Positions 10,801 to 21,444 are shown, counted from the stretch's first letter. The stretch: DNA of 64,000 bases from Methanosarcina acetivorans C2A (GCF_000007345.1 NC_003552.1:4278001-4342000); one strand, 5' to 3'. Numbers and translations are program-made. Notes: generated by a model from the letters alone, not told the origin.

Positions 10801-13800
10801 GGATTCTGTTGTTCCGTTTCCGCCCTCAAAAACTCCGATGGAATCATAGGCACGGGCAACAATCAACTGAGAAATTTTATCATGGGGCAGTAAAGAACGC
10901 TGTCCTTCCTCCGGATATACGTAAGTTAACCCGGCCAACACTTCAGGAATCTTGGTACCTGTGAATGTGCCTTCGGAAAGCATTACCGGCATAACAATAA
11001 TGGAAGCTCCGGGATTTTCCGCTTGCTTTGCTTCTACCACTGCCCTGGCATTCGGTTCACCTAACGCCACGAAGCCATAATCGACATCCAAAAATTGATA
11101 GTTCTCTTTAAGCTGCTGCCCTAAAGATGCCAGATTATTTTTCCAAACGGCCAGGTCTGCCTCTGCAGAAGTCCCGTGAGCGATCAGTACCACGATTTCC
11201 TGACCTGCCTGCTGGCTAACCGTTGCAATACGGTCACCTAGAATTTCTGCTACCAAGGGGTGGTCATCCAGGGCCGATGTCATTTCAATCTCGGCACTGT
11301 GCGAAACTACTTCCAGCCCTTCCTCACTTGCTTCTTCTGTAATGGCACTGGAGATTCCCAGTATGTATTTGATTTCTTCAATATGATCTGAAGCCGAAGC
11401 CACAAATATCGGAACAGTAATGATGCGTTCAACACCCTGCTCTTCCAGACTGGCAACTGCCGTCCCGATATCTTCCCCTTCAACAAACTCCAGGAAACCC
11501 AATTCTACCGGATACGGACAATCAATACCTTCTACGGCATCCCGCACCGGTTGGTTCCACTCATCTTCCGGTGAGCCATGCGCTACTACCAGTATCCCGG
11601 TTGTTGGGGTCGATATTCCTGTTTCTTCCTTTCCTACCTGAGGTACATTCTCCAACGCATAGTAGGTGGTTATGGTGCTGGTGCAGTTTTCTATTATGGA
11701 ATTGTAGGCATGGCCCGCAATGCTGCCTATGGCTTCAGAGCCGCCGATGATCCTGCCCGAGGTGCTGCAATTCGCGATCCTGTACATGGTTGGCGTGGGG
11801 TAATACTCCTTGTATTGCTCCAGGTAAAACCCGCTGCCCACCAGGCCACCGACACGGCTCGTGCTGTCCGATACGGTAATGGTGACATCAGCCGAGCAGC
11901 CCGTCACCTGGGTTTTGTGCTCCGCGTCAGAGGCTCCCGTATGCCCTAATAATCCGCCGATCATGGCATTGTTTTCACCCAAAGCTGTGATGGTCACACC
12001 ATTAGCATGGCAGTTGGCGACCGCCTCTCCCTCAATTACGCAGCCGGCCAGGCCTCCCACACCATAGCGATTATCTCCTTCCGCCGTTACCGTGCCAGTG
12101 GCCGTGCAGTTGAGTAACGAACCGTCCTCCAGTCCTCCGCTCAACACACCCGCATGGTTCGCGCCATCACCCCGGAGCACGATGTCCGCCGCAGCGTGGC
12201 AGTCTTTCATATCATTCAGGCTGCCGCCCGTAATGCCGCCTATATTGGCATTTCCCCGAACTGTATTGCTTTCGCCGGTTAAACTTAAGCGCTCCAGGTT
12301 ACCGTTCAAAAACTGAACACCGACCACACCCCCTACAAAAGCGGATCCGGTAACATCCACGTTTTCCACCTTTAGATCATGAATGGAGCAAGGATTTTCC
12401 GGTGTTCCGACAACGCACCCGAACAAGCCCACCGCCATGCCCTCAGGCTGATTGATGGTCAGGTTGGAGATGGTATGACCGTTGCCGTCAAATGTACCAG
12501 AAAAGGCCACTTCGGGATCGGGATTTTCCTCATCCTCCGGCGCGCTGGAGGCAGGCTGGAAAATTCCAATCGGTTGCCAGTTCTCATATCCGGCAAGATC
12601 GATATCTGCCATCAGAACGAAGTCCTTATCCAGATTATAGCGCACCTGGTCAAGCTGCGCCGCTGTTTCGATCTGATAAGGGGATTCATCGCTCCCATCC
12701 CCACCCGCAAAGGCATTATTGATGCCAAACAGGCATTCTAGCATAGCCACCTTATCAGCTGTACTGAACTCATCGCCCATCTGGAGCATGGTCGGCATCC
12801 AGCTGCTGAGTGTTATGCTGTCCGGTTTGTAAGTACTCAGCGTATTCTTCGTTTCGGCATAGTAGAAGTGGACGTGGGCGGGCATAGTGGTCTCATCCAT
12901 ACCCTCGTCAAAGTGGGGTTTGAGCATTGCAATATAGGTCAGCACACCCGCATCGTCATCCGCCTTGAATACATAGGTTGTCTCTCCGGCCAACATTCCC
13001 AGACTGTTGTTGCTCTCCACAAAGGTGTAAGGGTGAGACTCAATGACATTGCCGTCCTGGTCACAGAAATAGATGGTCTTGCAATCATAACCAAATTTAA
13101 TCTGGTAGATCTGCGAACCGTTATTTGCTGGAGCCGATGCCATATTTGCAAACATGGCCTTTAGAGATGCGCCATCAGTGACATTCACGCCAAACATTCC
13201 TGCCATCATTTGTGCCGTCTCGGAGGAAGCTGCGGTGTTCCACACGTTGCTTAGAGCATCGTCGTTTACATAATTGACAAGCGATTCAAAGCTGCCGCTG
13301 CCGCTATTTGCCCAGGCGGAAAGATCCTCCACGCTTTCCGGCTGGTCGGAACTTTCGTACATTCTATCGGTGGTACCAATCTTTGCCAGGAGAGGATTAC
13401 CGTCTAACTTTACGTCGTAGCTGATTTCACTGCCGATGGTGCAGTTCTCTGCGCGTCCGGCAATCGCACCCGGAGTGACCGCTCCGTTTATTTGACCCTC
13501 GATGGTGCAATTGTCGATGGAAAACACTGTTTCCATTCCCATGTAGTAAAGTCCCGTGCCTACCAGCCCGCCGATGTGTGTGGCGTTGGCCGTGTTCATT
13601 ACAAACTTGACCGAGCAATTTTCGATGACTGCCGGATTTTCCGTGTCCCCGGTGCCCGCGTATCCGCATAAACCTCCGACCGCATGGGCCGAATTAGGCG
13701 CGGTAATAGTCACGTCCGCCGTGCATCCTGTGATGTTCTCCATATATTCGAGGCAGCCACCTATACCGCCAAGGCCAACGGGCTCGTTACCCTCGGCAAT

Positions 13801-16800
13801 TATCTCGCCCAGGGCAGAGCAATTCTCAATGCTGCCGGTAAAAGCGCCGCCTATGATCAGACCGCCGCATTCGGCCACATCGCACTGGATGATGCGCCCG
13901 CTTGAAAAGTCGTTATCGCCCAGCACGTTAATCGTTACATCTTCAACCGTGCAGTTCTTAACGCTTCCAAATCCGTGTCCACCGATAATGCCGCCGATGC
14001 AGTTGATGCCGGAGATCGCATTTTCACCTTTAAGCGCCAGATTTTCCACCAAGCCGCAGTTAAGGCCGATGATGCCTGCAGCTGACATGTAGCCGGTAAC
14101 CGAGGCATTTTCCACGGTCAGGTTTTTAATCACTGCATCGGAGGATGCCACACTGAACAGGCCGACACCGACAAGATCCTGGTGAGTTGCGGTCAGATTG
14201 GAGACGGTGTGGCCGTTGCCGTCAAATGTGCCGGAAAAGGCAATATCACTATGGCCGTCGTTTTCGAAAATATTTTCGTCAAAGGTTCCGATGGGCGTCC
14301 AATTTTCATATCCGCTGAGATCGATATCTGCTATCAGGACAAAGTGCTTGTCCAGATAGTATCGAACCCGGTCAAGCTGCTCTGCCGTTGTGATCCGATA
14401 AGGAGATTCTTCAGTTCCGTTTCCACCCTCAAAGGCACTTTCATACAACCCTACCTGAGATACATTTCCCGACACTCTGTTTATAGTCATAGTGCTGGTA
14501 CAATTTTCCACGGTGGAATCGTAGGCATAGCCCGCGATGCTTCCTACTTCGTTTCCACCTCCAGTGATGCTGCCCGAGGTGTTACAGCTGTTGATCGCAT
14601 AGTGCGCAGGCACCGGCCTAGCTTCTGCAGCCAACTCATGATAGAAACTGCCGCCGACAAGACCACCCACACGCTCAGTGCTGTTCAACACTGCGATAGT
14701 GGCATTAGCCGAGCAATCTGTTACTTGGGTTGGGAGTTGCTTACCATAGGTTCCAGCATAGCCAAGAAGCCCACCGACCATGGTATTGTTTTTACCGCAA
14801 GCTGTAATGGAAACATTATCGGCATGGCAGTTTATGACTTCTATTCCTTCAAATGCGCCACCGATCAACCCTCCCAGCGCAAAATAATCTTCTCCTTCCG
14901 CTATCACAGTGCCTGTCGCAGTGCAGTCAATAACTGAACAAGCGTTCAGAGCCCCGCCTAAAACACCCGCGGAATTGGCGGCATCGCCCACGAGTACGAT
15001 ATCCGCTGCAGCGTTGCATTCTCTCAGCTCCGCAGAACCTCCGCCTATATCGCTGCCTCCTAAAATGCCACCCACATAAATGTTGCCCTGAACTCTGTTA
15101 TCGCCAGTAAGAGTTATATTCTCCATGATACTGTCCGCATACTGAAAACCAACTACTCCGCCGACACAAAAGTTTCCGGTCACATTCGCATTTTTCAGAG
15201 TTAGATCGTATATGTGAATGGGACTTTCCTGTTCCCCGGCAACACAGCCGAATAAACCAACCGCCATGCCCTCCGGCTGATCGATGGTCAGGTTGGAGAT
15301 GGTATATCCGTTGCCGTTAAATGTGCCAGTAAAGGCCAGTTCCGGATTCGGAGTCTCCTCATCCTCCGGGTCGTCGGACAAAGGCTGGAAAGTACCTATG
15401 GGCTCCCAGTTTTCATAGCCAGAGAGATCGAGGTCCGCCGTTAAAACGAAGTCTTTATCCAGATAGTTGCGCACCTGGTCAAGCTGTTTCACTGTTGCGA
15501 TCTGATAGGGGGATTCAGTTGTTCCGTTTCCACCCGCAAAAACTCCGATAGCATCATAGGCACGGGAAACAATCAACTGAGAAATTTTATCATGGGGAAG
15601 TAAAGAACGCTGTCCTTCCGCCGGATATAAGTAAGTTAATCCGCTTAGAACTTCAGGAATTGTAGTACTGGTGAATGTGCCTTCAGAAAGCATCACCGGC
15701 ATAACAATAACGGAAGCTCCGGGATTTTCCGCTTGCTGTGCTTCTACCACTGCTCTAACATTCGGTTCACCCATAGCCACAAAGCCGTAATCTACATCCA
15801 AAAATTGATAGTTCTCTTTAAGCTGTTGCCCTAAAGATGCCAGGTTATTTTTCCAGACTTTCAGATCTTCCTCTTCAGAGGTCCCATGAGCGACCAGTAC
15901 CACGATTTCCTGATCTGCCTGCTGGCTAACCGTTGCAATACGGTCATCTAAAATTTCCGCTACCAATGGATGGTCATCCAGGGCCGATGTCATTTCAATC
16001 TCGGCATTGTGCGAAACTACTTCCAGCCCTTCCTCAATTGCGTCCTCTTCCGTAATGGAACTGGAGATTCCCAGTATGTATTTGATTTCTTCAATATGAC
16101 CCGAAGCTGAAGCTACAAATATCGGCACGGTGATAATGTGTTCAACACCCTGCTCTTCCAGACTGGCAACTGCCGTCCCGATATCTTCCCCTTCAACAAA
16201 CTCCAGGAAACCCAATTCGACTGGATACGGACAATCAATACCTTCTACAGCATCCCGCACCGGCTGGTTCCACTCATCTTCCGGTGAGCCATGCGCTACT
16301 ACCAGTATCCCGGTTGTTGGGGGCACCACTCCTGTTTCTTCCTTCCCTACCTGAGGTGCATCGGATGCGCAGTTTACGGCCATAGTGCTGGTACAGTTTT
16401 CTATGGTGGAATTGTGGGCATGGCCCGCGATGCTGCCTATGGATTCAGAGCCGCCGGTAATGCTACCCGAAGTGCTGCAGTTCACGATACTATACATAGT
16501 CGGCGTGGGGTAATACTCCTTGTATTGCTCCAGGTAAAACCCGCTTCCCACCAGTCCGCCTACCCTGCTCGTACTGTCTGACACGATAATGGTGACATCA
16601 GCCGAGCAGCCCATCACCCGGGTGGGGTGCTCCGCGTCAGAGGCTCCCGTATGCCCCAATAACCCCCCTATCATGGAATTGTTTTTACCACAAGCTGTAA
16701 TGGAAACATCATCAGCATGGCAGTTGGTGACCGCCGCTCCCTCAATTACGCAGCCGGCCAGTCCGCCCACTCCATAACGATTGTCTCCTTTCACCGTCAC

Positions 16801-17559
16801 CGTACCTCCCGTCGCCGTGCAGTTGAGCAACGAACCGTCCTCCAGGCCGCCGCTCAAAACACCCGCGTGGTTCGCGCCATCGCCCAGGAGCACGATGTCC
16901 GCCGCAGCGTTGCAGTCTTTCATATCACTCAGGCTGCCGCCTGTAATTCCGCCTACGTTGGTGTTGCCCCTAACCGTATTTTGATCGCCGGTCAAACTCA
17001 GGCCTTCCAGGTTTCCGTTCAAATACTGAACGCCAAGCATGCCCCCCACAAAAGCGTATCCGGTCACGTCTGCATTTTTCACTGTCAGGTTGGATATGGA
17101 GCTTGGATTTTTCTCATCGCCGACGGCGCACCCGAATAAACCAACCGCCGTGCCTGCAGGCTGATTGATGGTCAGGTTGGAAATGATATATCCGTTGCCG
17201 TTGAAGGTACCGGTAAAGGCTGCTTCCGGATCCGGGGTCTCTTCATCCTTCGGGTCGTCGGACAAAGGCTTAAAAGTACCGATAGGTTCCCAGTTCTCGT
17301 AGCCGGAGAGGTCGATATCTGCAGTCAGAATAAAGTGCTTATCCGGATAGCATCGCACCCGGTCAAGCTGCTCTGCTGTCGCAATCTGGTACGGATCTGA
17401 CTCCGTTCCGCAGCCCTCTGCGAACAACGACACTGCTATCTCTTCCTTGTCCTGTATAAGATGCGTTTTCCAACGTACAGTTGATGGTCGCAGTGCTGGT
17501 GCAGTTTTCCGCCGCAGGATCGAAGGCATATACAGTGGCTGGAAGTAACGAAAGAACAA
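4879..17559 (-). CDS. Giant secreted multidomain protein: GLUG-like repeats, CbiX-type chelatase, ZinT-like and FmdE-like domains (5' frameshift, 3' truncated)
   Basis: This 4226-aa frame has no own signal peptide; the true N-terminus is in another frame at 17446-17635. It is built of about 340-aa blocks opening FxGGxGTxxSPYxIxTxEQLDxVRxYLDKxFVL and closing ENCTSTMT, filled with GLUG-type repeats (GGLxG, NCHA, CSAD). Between blocks are two-lobed CbiX/sirohydrochlorin-cobaltochelatase-like domains: residues about 412-673, 1984-2240 and 3345-3600, each starting GILVxAHGS. A fourth (4146-4226) is cut and reads VAPGS. ZinT/YodA-like metal-binding segments lie near 1423-1610 (HVHFYY) and 2656-2856 ([15 protein letters not shown]). 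An FmdE-like segment with [12 protein letters not shown] lies near 3603-3763. Known relatives of these domains bind or insert metals; a cell-surface role in metal or metal-tetrapyrrole capture is inference. Base composition looks richer in G+C than neighbouring genes, which suggests transfer, probably from Firmicutes. The 3' end is broken by an IS66 remnant. Confidence 0.8.
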   Translation of the reverse strand: MFFRYFQPLYMPSILRRKTAPALRPSTVRWKTHLIQDKEEIAVSLFAEGCGTESDPYQIATAEQLDRVRCYPDKHFILTADIDLSGYENWEPIGTFKPLSDDPKDEETPDPEAAFTGTFNGNGYIISNLTINQPAGTAVGLFGCAVGDEKNPSSISNLTVKNADVTGYAFVGGMLGVQYLNGNLEGLSLTGDQNTVRGNTNVGGITGGSLSDMKDCNAAADIVLLGDGANHAGVLSGGLEDGSLLNCTATGGTVTVKGDNRYGVGGLAGCVIEGAAVTNCHADDVSITACGKNNSMIGGLLGHTGASDAEHPTRVMGCSADVTIIVSDSTSRVGGLVGSGFYLEQYKEYYPTPTMYSIVNCSTSGSITGGSESIGSIAGHAHNSTIENCTSTMAVNCASDAPQVGKEETGVVPPTTGILVVAHGSPEDEWNQPVRDAVEGIDCPYPVELGFLEFVEGEDIGTAVASLEEQGVEHIITVPIFVASASGHIEEIKYILGISSSITEEDAIEEGLEVVSHNAEIEMTSALDDHPLVAEILDDRIATVSQQADQEIVVLVAHGTSEEEDLKVWKNNLASLGQQLKENYQFLDVDYGFVAMGEPNVRAVVEAQQAENPGASVIVMPVMLSEGTFTSTTIPEVLSGLTYLYPAEGQRSLLPHDKISQLIVSRAYDAIGVFAGGNGTTESPYQIATVKQLDQVRNYLDKDFVLTADLDLSGYENWEPIGTFQPLSDDPEDEETPNPELAFTGTFNGNGYTISNLTIDQPEGMAVGLFGCVAGEQESPIHIYDLTLKNANVTGNFCVGGVVGFQYADSIMENITLTGDNRVQGNIYVGGILGGSDIGGGSAELRECNAAADIVLVGDAANSAGVLGGALNACSVIDCTATGTVIAEGEDYFALGGLIGGAFEGIEVINCHADNVSITACGKNNTMVGGLLGYAGTYGKQLPTQVTDCSANATIAVLNSTERVGGLVGGSFYHELAAEARPVPAHYAINSCNTSGSITGGGNEVGSIAGYAYDSTVENCTSTMTINRVSGNVSQVGLYESAFEGGNGTEESPYRITTAEQLDRVRYYLDKHFVLIADIDLSGYENWTPIGTFDENIFENDGHSDIAFSGTFDGNGHTVSNLTATHQDLVGVGLFSVASSDAVIKNLTVENASVTGYMSAAGIIGLNCGLVENLALKGENAISGINCIGGIIGGHGFGSVKNCTVEDVTINVLGDNDFSSGRIIQCDVAECGGLIIGGAFTGSIENCSALGEIIAEGNEPVGLGGIGGCLEYMENITGCTADVTITAPNSAHAVGGLCGYAGTGDTENPAVIENCSVKFVMNTANATHIGGLVGTGLYYMGMETVFSIDNCTIEGQINGAVTPGAIAGRAENCTIGSEISYDVKLDGNPLLAKIGTTDRMYESSDQPESVEDLSAWANSGSGSFESLVNYVNDDALSNVWNTAASSETAQMMAGMFGVNVTDGASLKAMFANMASAPANNGSQIYQIKFGYDCKTIYFCDQDGNVIESHPYTFVESNNSLGMLAGETTYVFKADDDAGVLTYIAMLKPHFDEGMDETTMPAHVHFYYAETKNTLSTYKPDSITLSSWMPTMLQMGDEFSTADKVAMLECLFGINNAFAGGDGSDESPYQIETAAQLDQVRYNLDKDFVLMADIDLAGYENWQPIGIFQPASSAPEDEENPDPEVAFSGTFDGNGHTISNLTINQPEGMAVGLFGCVVGTPENPCSIHDLKVENVDVTGSAFVGGVVGVQFLNGNLERLSLTGESNTVRGNANIGGITGGSLNDMKDCHAAADIVLRGDGANHAGVLSGGLEDGSLLNCTATGTVTAEGDNRYGVGGLAGCVIEGEAVANCHANGVTITALGENNAMIGGLLGHTGASDAEHKTQVTGCSADVTITVSDSTSRVGGLVGSGFYLEQYKEYYPTPTMYRIANCSTSGRIIGGSEAIGSIAGHAYNSIIENCTSTITTYYALENVPQVGKEETGISTPTTGILVVAHGSPEDEWNQPVRDAVEGIDCPYPVELGFLEFVEGEDIGTAVASLEEQGVERIITVPIFVASASDHIEEIKYILGISSAITEEASEEGLEVVSHSAEIEMTSALDDHPLVAEILGDRIATVSQQAGQEIVVLIAHGTSAEADLAVWKNNLASLGQQLKENYQFLDVDYGFVALGEPNARAVVEAKQAENPGASIIVMPVMLSEGTFTGTKIPEVLAGLTYVYPEEGQRSLLPHDKISQLIVARAYDSIGVFEGGNGTTESPYQIATAEQLDHVRNYLDKDFVLTADIDLSGYENWEPIGVLTYSSDVNMETGEMDMAKVFSGSFDGDNYKISNMTAATDGDMVAVSGLFACSTGTVKDLTMENVTVNGDETTLAAGGVVGYAMGGEISNVTLTGTNTVTGTNCVGGIAGGSDGADISGCTVNTVDIIVIGDNDFHAEDSETKGRIIQCDVAECGGLVVGGGFTGSVENCTATGTVTAAGNEPVGLGGIGGALQCMTGISGNTATVVITTEQGGHAIGGLCGYAGTGDDGSGYDQDGNYNADLRTVSPPCEISNNIVNVTINAPGATHVGGLVGTGLYFYGMEDRFNVTDCTVTGTIIAGTDATSSYGVTIPGAVAGRAVGSNVDGCTFTGLTINGAVATNKVGANQLMYESADQYESEGDTDGGALLYGLTDTYQPLFKGAIFNEEYSNYWHDYCAVIVGEDNAAYTAAAMKASIGGTLYGPEAVAAYTENPESTQFYCGFTGDVATVIFNGSQISGYNASGGELFSHAYRCVGYETATDETRFGFYIFESLDGNADEYKYFAMAPDTPDTTHHIEFRYGSDLDELLKLYGGAYAYWMAAGIPTAAMSDPEETEIEAVIALFCLENMDYTAARTSSSLSQISDLVGTWDYYIDGQAQPDTLYFVVDANGNGRTYSMGQHALDYQVFAYDNDGSASVKSGIYVARVDEPQAAKYTITTNSAGKTIFTLTGEDEGQAFTISYIKQTSIISPFAGGSGTVEDPYLIATPEQLDQVRNYLDQHFILTEDIDLSGYGNWEPIGAFEPLSDAPEHAEVPKPAVAFTGTFDGNNHTISNVTINEPMSLAVGLFGCAVGAEGNPGSIHDLKVENVNVTGYYLVGGVVGLQHTNFTVENVALTGLNTVQGLQGIGGVVGTSFDTVQGCTAAADVVVIGDDGICAGVVVGGTDGGSLINCRATGGSVTATGNNCWALGGVCGAPYAAPEITNCTAENVTITASGTGDRLIGGLIGIVGTYGQDAPTSVTGCTVTDATINVSDSTTCVGGLVGGSTTGFTQKIPSVFAIDNCSTSGTINGGSESVGSIAGYAYNSTVEDCTSTMTWNDGALEQIGYAVNEEQTADIGILVIAHGSDENWNQRVRESVAEVEVPYPVELGFLDAETENIAMAVQALEEKGVKRIVAVPIFVCSASSHMEEIKYMLGLPSTLEDAAAQEEGLERIEKTTTVELTSALDDHLLIAEILDERLKNLSQDAEKEIVVLVAHGTSNPENLAVWQEKMASLGDKLQQIQGFKQVYYGFVGAGTPNIRTVVEEVKKNNPDCTVIVMPVMLSEGVYTDSKIPTSLEGITYLYPDAGQRALLPHANMAQYIAFRANDAIMGDIKLQESGQIHVIQYSDVALEEGGKVCVCGSFAYRAMQEALEVLSPGAVAERSRFTAVGPNSEGTEAALQTILGTARYRLEERPHNEDYYSYQITDHESGRTLTVKARPEVFPENFYALKNKVKDNTASSEEKKTFQALRAQVVEKLRWEDADNLLIIGESTVFEGGSGMESDPYRISTVEQLDQVRNYLDKDFVLTANIDLSGYENWEPIGIFQPLSDDPEDEETPDPELAFSGTFNGNGYTISNLTIDQPAGTAVGLFGCTVGDGENPSSIYDLKVENVNVTGNFLVGGVIGFQALDSALENVTLTGINTVQGYQATGGITGGTFGDLIGCDAVADIVVLGDGCCAGVILGGQEGNSAVRDCTATGTITAEGDNCFGLGGLAGNAGYAQEGTEVTNCHADVSIMVLGENNTLVGGLLGFTGTFGDDAPAEIKGCSANVNITVVNSTELIGGLVGGSFYHEFYADERPIPSSYAIEDSTTSGSITGGGSTLGSIAGYAYDSTIENCTSTLTINGASDAPQIGKEETGSESGGESGGESGGESSTIGILIVAPGSPEDEWNQPIRDAVEAIDCPYPVELGFLEFVEGENIWTAIASLEEQGVEHIITVPILVTSASGHIEEIK
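5125..5169 (-). repeat. 12-bp tandem repeat encoding ESGG linker
   Basis: Three and three-quarter copies of CTCACCTCCTGA on the plus strand, encoding SGGE repeats. They form a flexible linker in front of the truncated fourth chelatase domain of the giant protein. Confidence 0.9.
10840..12610 (-). repeat. Long intragenic direct repeat, copy 2 (GLUG block plus CbiX domain)
   Basis: This stretch and 15540-17340 encode nearly the same GLUG block followed by the same CbiX domain, with long identical DNA runs, for example around 11791-11833 and 16501-16544. They are about 4.7 kb apart in the same orientation, a substrate for recombination that could add or remove whole modules. Confidence 0.85.
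15540..17340 (-). repeat. Long intragenic direct repeat, copy 1 (GLUG block plus CbiX domain)
   Basis: Partner of 10840-12610. It encodes the first GLUG block and the first chelatase domain of the giant protein, with only scattered substitutions relative to copy 2. Confidence 0.85.
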
Positions 17560-17635
17560 CTGCCATCGTTAATAGCATGGTGAGAATTCTTCTCAATTGC
17601 CACTGATTACTTAAGGTAATGTGTGGTTTTTCCAT
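17363..17635 (-). CDS. True 5' end of the giant gene: signal peptide plus start of mature protein, in a different frame
   Basis: Starts ATG at 17635 with a strong ribosome-binding site (GAGGGG, 17642-17647). It encodes a basic N-region, a hydrophobic core ([21 protein letters not shown]) and an Ala-type cleavage site at about residue 37, then [11 protein letters not shown], which matches the closing motif of the giant protein's repeat blocks. The frame stays homologous to about base 17455. After that, homology ([19 protein letters not shown]) continues only in the 4879-17559 frame, so a single frameshift near 17400-17460 separates the two. The signal peptide style resembles Clostridia cell-surface proteins. 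The start of the mature region being the tail of a repeat suggests an N-terminal deletion by recombination. Confidence 0.75.
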   Translation of the reverse strand: MEKPHITLSNQWQLRRILTMLLTMAVVLSLLPATVYAFDPAAENCTSTATINCTLENASYTGQGRDSSVVVRRGLRNGVRSVPDCDSRAA

Positions 17636-17641
17636 AATAAA

Positions 17642-17647
17642 CCCCTC
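17642..17647 (-). promoter_or_regulatory. Ribosome-binding site deciding the giant gene start
   Basis: GAGGGG on the minus strand, 6 nt before the ATG at 17635. No comparable site precedes the first ATG of the long frame at 17559, which supports the signal-peptide start. Confidence 0.7.
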
Positions 17648-17935
17648 TTCATGTCATTCTTTGGAAATCATTTGTCAAAGTGTGTAAATAGCTGATATTC
17701 TGGTCGATAGCATACGCTAATCTGTTCAAATTCACGTTTCTTTGATGATATCCGATCAACTGAACGGTATCATAATCGTATTCTGTACTTTATTCCTCTG
17801 GGTTTCTGAAAATTCGTCCCTTATTATCACCTCTTCTCTATAATATCAATGATGTTTCTGGCGCGATGCGCCACCATACTAGAGTTATGCATTGCAGCAA
17901 CGATGATCTGGCAGTATACGCAGGAAATTCCGGTC

Positions 17936-18778
17936 TTAAGTGAATTGCAAATGGACTATCCTGTTATTGAAATGATTTTTAAAAGCGGGAATAACAGCCA
18001 GCCAGCCCAGCCAGCCCCACCTGTCTTTATGATAATCGAAGTAATTCCACTCGTTGACCACTTTAATTTGCTTATTGTAGGTTTCCAATTCCTGGCTATC
18101 TTTTACTCCCCATCGAAATTTAGCATCCATTCTGCCTATAGTATCATGTCGCTTGCTCATCTTCACGATGTCCGGGCTCATAACTTCCAGAAGCATTTCT
18201 GCTCCCGGGAATTCGGAAATCAGTTTATTCAGCAGGGTTTTGACTTCCTGCACGGTAAAATACATCAGTAGCCCTTCGGCAATGATCAAAACCGGTTCGT
18301 CTGTTACACTAATTTCGTCCATCCAGGAATCATCAAAGACCGATTTGGCAATCATCCTGTAGTGGTCAGTTTCGACAAAAAAATTCTGTCTGATGCGGAT
18401 TACTTCCGGTAAATCCAAATCGTACCAGTGTATCTTACCATTATCTACCTGCACAAAGCGTGTATCCAGTCCACAGCCTATGTTAACCACTACAGCGTCG
18501 GGGTACTTTTGAATGAAACACCGCACAGCTTGATCCAGAAGCTTGGTTCTCACCACAACCCCGATCTGGGATTTCCATGCATTGGCAAATTTCGTGAAAT
18601 CATAGTCTACTCCGTTCATTATCTCCGCTGCTTTTGTATCTTTAATTATCGGGCAGGTTTGTTCTGCTTCAACGGCCCGCGCCCACAACGGGATAAGCAA
18701 GGTCTCAGATATACCCTGTAAATTCGGTGTTATATCCTGTAAATCCGGCTTATTAGCCATACTTATAGAATCCCCCAT
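17936..18778 (-). CDS. Class I SAM-dependent methyltransferase, leucine carboxyl methyltransferase (LCMT) type
   Basis: 280 aa. The LCMT/PPM-type signature is present: KAAEIMNGVDYDFTKF near residue 48, an early RTKLLD helix near residue 77, the SAM motif VVNIGCGLDTRF near residue 96, an acidic strand end WYDLDLPEV, and VLIIAEGLLMYF near residue 163. A WGW stretch and aromatic C-terminus follow. In bacteria such proteins occur with metallophore or polyketide-type clusters, but the substrate is not deducible here. It lies downstream of the giant gene's start (both on the minus strand) and of a palindromic operator at 19110 pointing the same way, so it may belong to that metal-regulated unit. 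Coding from ATG at 18778; the first in-frame alternative is MANKPD. Confidence 0.85.
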   Translation of the reverse strand: MGDSISMANKPDLQDITPNLQGISETLLIPLWARAVEAEQTCPIIKDTKAAEIMNGVDYDFTKFANAWKSQIGVVVRTKLLDQAVRCFIQKYPDAVVVNIGCGLDTRFVQVDNGKIHWYDLDLPEVIRIRQNFFVETDHYRMIAKSVFDDSWMDEISVTDEPVLIIAEGLLMYFTVQEVKTLLNKLISEFPGAEMLLEVMSPDIVKMSKRHDTIGRMDAKFRWGVKDSQELETYNKQIKVVNEWNYFDYHKDRWGWLGWLAVIPAFKNHFNNRIVHLQFT

Positions 18779-18887
18779 CTTTCAATTGAGAGTCAGTCTA
18801 GTCGGATAAGTTCGGAAGATTCTCCTCTTCTTCATCTACCCTTGATCAAGATTGACACATTTCCATCTCAAACCTTAATTTTTCTGA

Positions 18888-19052
18888 TTATCGCCCACCT
18901 TGGAGTCGAATTAACCTCTCTGTTTCCCAGCAAACCTCGTTTTTGCCATCTTCTTCAAAGCCTCCTTCAATTGGCATTAATATGAGTCTTATTCCGTTTT
19001 TCGCATCTGAAAAGATTTTCCAATTTTTCGGAATTTCCTCACATTTTTCCAA
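18888..19052 (-). CDS. Possible 54-aa small protein or gene remnant downstream of the operator
   Basis: A continuous frame from TTG at 19052, reading EKCEEIPKNWKIFSDAKNG... then LILMPIEGGFEEDGKNEV and a stop at 18888-18890. It also extends upstream without a stop but without an ATG. It lies between the operator at 19110 and the LCMT-type methyltransferase. The amino-acid composition is protein-like, but no family is recognised. It may be a short gene or the surviving end of a larger one. Confidence 0.3.
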   Translation of the reverse strand: MEKCEEIPKNWKIFSDAKNGIRLILMPIEGGFEEDGKNEVCWETERLIRLQGGR

Positions 19053-19109
19053 ATTTATTTTTGGGATGCGAATATTTTCCTCAAACTTGAAATGTTGTAG
19101 TAACTATTT

Positions 19110-19135
19110 ATAATTTTCGTATATCCGAAAATTAT
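19110..19135. promoter_or_regulatory. 26-bp palindromic operator, DtxR-type candidate (copy 2)
   Basis: Core TTTTCGTATATCCGAAAA, the exact reverse complement of the 3312-3337 site. On the minus strand it is followed by TTATAAATAGTT, as at copy 1. The flank (TTGAAATGTTGTAGTAACTA on the plus strand) is shared with the feo promoter region, so these are related promoters, not chance palindromes. It faces the small frame at 18888 and the methyltransferase. Confidence 0.75.
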
Positions 19136-19498
19136 ACTAGAATATGAAATACTATTTGTTAGAAGAAATTAATTTGTAAAATAGTATATTATTTGCATGT
19201 ACGAAAAACTCCTTTTGCTCTGCTCGGGATCTCAATAAACCCCTGAGAAATATCCAGAAATACTGTCCAGTCAGAGATACAAGAGTTCTTCAAGAAGGAA
19301 AATCGTATCTTTTCAAATTGTACGGGCAAAAGTAAATTTGGCTCTTCGCTGTTTTAGACTCAGTTCCATAATCCAGTGAGTTCATTATTTCCTTTTCTCT
19401 GGATCTGACTATTCCAAAAATATTTTCATCAGTTTGTTAATTTTATCCTCTATCTCCACCTTAAGTGCCAGATTTTTTCAAATCCTCAAAAAGACACT
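19136..19498. other. Intergenic, no gene seen
   Basis: AT-rich; upstream flank of operator copy 2 resembles the flank at 3338-3400. Nothing else is recognised. Confidence 0.4.
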
Positions 19499-19695
19499 TC
19501 AAAATCTAAACATTTTTAACTTTTTCATAGGACTAATTCGATATGCTCCGCTATTTGGACGGCAAATACTTACCTTAAAACCGTTCACTATATCTGGAAT
19601 ACCTTGTTGATGTTGGAGAGCAGACTCTCCAGTGTGAACCCTCTTACATTCCTGCCGGACAGCAGGATGCAGTCCTAATTCACATCCCAAAAGTA
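19499..19695 (-). mobile_element. Possible IS200/IS605 right-end remnant (TnpB C-terminal tail with hairpins)
   Basis: Minus-strand frame LGCELGLHPAVRQECKRVHTGE... starts immediately after the stop of the ABC gene and contains two short GC-rich hairpins (CTGCTGTCCGGCAG and GGAGAGTCTGCTCTCC). A CELGL... tail over hairpins resembles the end of some archaeal tnpB genes, where the guide RNA scaffold lies. No other part of tnpB is present. Identification is tentative. Confidence 0.3.
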
Positions 19696-21429
19696 TTAAT
19701 TACTTTGATATTGCGCCTTTAACATTGAGGAAAAAATTCCTTGATTTTCTTTTAATTCAAAAGGTGTGCCTGTTTCTGCGATAACCCCGTCTTTAATGAC
19801 AACAATCTTATCAGCCCCTGAAACTGTTCTCATACGATGCGCAATAATCAAAACGGTTTTGTTTTTTATAAGCTCACTGAGTGCTCTTTGGATTTTGCTC
19901 TCATTTTCCGCATCAAGAGATGCTGTAGCCTCGTCAAGCAGGATAATTGGAGCGTCTTTTAGTATTGCTCTGGCTATTGATATACGCTGTCTTTCGCCTC
20001 CCGATAATTTTTCTCCGTTTTCTCCTATTAAGGTGTCATATCCTTGCGGAAGCTTCTTTACGAACTCATCGCATTGGGCCAGTTGTGCCGCCTTCATTAC
20101 TTCTTCATCCGGTGCGTCTTCCTTCCCAAGACGGATATTATCCATAACGCTTGAATTAAAAAGCGTAACATCCTGAAAAACGATTGAAAAATTGTTCAGA
20201 AGGGTTTCAGGATCAACCCTGGAGATATCTTCTCCGCCCATGGTGATGACCCCTTTGTCGATATCCCAGAAACGAGCAGACAGCTTTGCAACCGTGCTTT
20301 TCCCGCCGCCGGAAGGTCCTACAAGCGCCGTTACTTCACCTTGCTTTGCGGTGAAGTTTACATTCTGCAATGTTTGCACACCGTCTTGATAGGAGAAGTC
20401 CACGTTCTTGAATTCGATATCGTAGTTTTTCGGATGAAATTCAGTTCTTCCTTCCTGTCTTGGCATTCCATCCATCTCTTTCATGCGGTTTATCCGCACG
20501 TTGAGATATATAAGCGCTGCAAAGTTGTTCAAAGCGTCCGTAATCGGATTATAAATGCGCGCAGTGATGACAAGAAAAACAATGTAAGTAAAAATATTTA
20601 TGGTCCCGGTTGACAAAAGATATGCTCCGACCAATATGACACTGGGAAGACCAAGCTTTAAAACAGCGTAAGAAAGGTTGATGAATGCGCCTATCAAAAG
20701 CTCTGTTTTGATCAAAAACTTTTCGTAGTTATCCAACTTTGCGTTTAACGCCTTTGAAAAAGCCTCTTCTCTGTTGTAGGACTTTACTTCGTGGACTGAA
20801 TCAAGTCCCTCTTGAATATTATCCGAGATATCTCTTTTTATATTATATATTCTCACCTGTGTACTATTTTGAAACTTTCTCGAAAGATAAAAAACCAGGG
20901 CGGCAACCGGAACTACCCAGAATACGGCAAGGGACAGCTCCCAGTTATAGAAAAACATCATCATCCCCATGATCAGAAGAGTCAATCCCGCTGCATAAAG
21001 CTGGGGAACCGTATGGGAAAAGAGCGTCTCTATCTGTGTTACATCTTCCATGATGGTAGAGCTTAAATCGGCAATATCTTTTTTGCCAAAAAAAGCTAAT
21101 GGAAGCTTTCTTAGCGTTTCAGCCAGACTGATCCGTCTTTGAGCACTTTCTTCATAAATTTTCGTGTAGGCCGAGTCGTACTGAAAGGTGGCGATAACAA
21201 ACATTATCAGGAAGGACACGGCAGACAGAATAACGTAGTAGAGAAAGCTGCTTTTCTGGCTGGTTGAAGAATTTATCAGGGAGCTTATGTGTTCATCGAG
21301 GAAATAAAAGCTGAGGATTACCGGAGCCAGAAAGCTGATGTCCATCACTACGGTCCAGATTATCGAGTGAAGAAGGTCTTTTGCGCCTTTTTCAGACATA
21401 GCATATTTATTTTGAAAATATTTTATCAT
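19696..21429 (-). CDS. ABC transporter half-molecule (membrane domain plus ATPase), second of a pair
   Basis: 577 aa: six-helix exporter-type membrane domain (about 1-310), then the nucleotide-binding domain with Walker A GPSGGGKST near 372, Q-loop FQDVTLF, signature LSGGERQRIS near 480, Walker B IILLDEATASLD and H-loop AHRM. It starts 15 nt after the partner gene at 21445, so the two are co-transcribed and probably form a heterodimer of the IrtAB/YbtPQ kind, which import siderophore complexes despite an exporter fold. That substrate assignment rests on the neighbouring iron genes and general resemblance to Firmicutes pairs. Alternatives are peptide or drug export. Confidence 0.88.
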   Translation of the reverse strand: MIKYFQNKYAMSEKGAKDLLHSIIWTVVMDISFLAPVILSFYFLDEHISSLINSSTSQKSSFLYYVILSAVSFLIMFVIATFQYDSAYTKIYEESAQRRISLAETLRKLPLAFFGKKDIADLSSTIMEDVTQIETLFSHTVPQLYAAGLTLLIMGMMMFFYNWELSLAVFWVVPVAALVFYLSRKFQNSTQVRIYNIKRDISDNIQEGLDSVHEVKSYNREEAFSKALNAKLDNYEKFLIKTELLIGAFINLSYAVLKLGLPSVILVGAYLLSTGTINIFTYIVFLVITARIYNPITDALNNFAALIYLNVRINRMKEMDGMPRQEGRTEFHPKNYDIEFKNVDFSYQDGVQTLQNVNFTAKQGEVTALVGPSGGGKSTVAKLSARFWDIDKGVITMGGEDISRVDPETLLNNFSIVFQDVTLFNSSVMDNIRLGKEDAPDEEVMKAAQLAQCDEFVKKLPQGYDTLIGENGEKLSGGERQRISIARAILKDAPIILLDEATASLDAENESKIQRALSELIKNKTVLIIAHRMRTVSGADKIVVIKDGVIAETGTPFELKENQGIFSSMLKAQYQSN

Positions 21430-21444
21430 ATTGACCTCCTTAGT

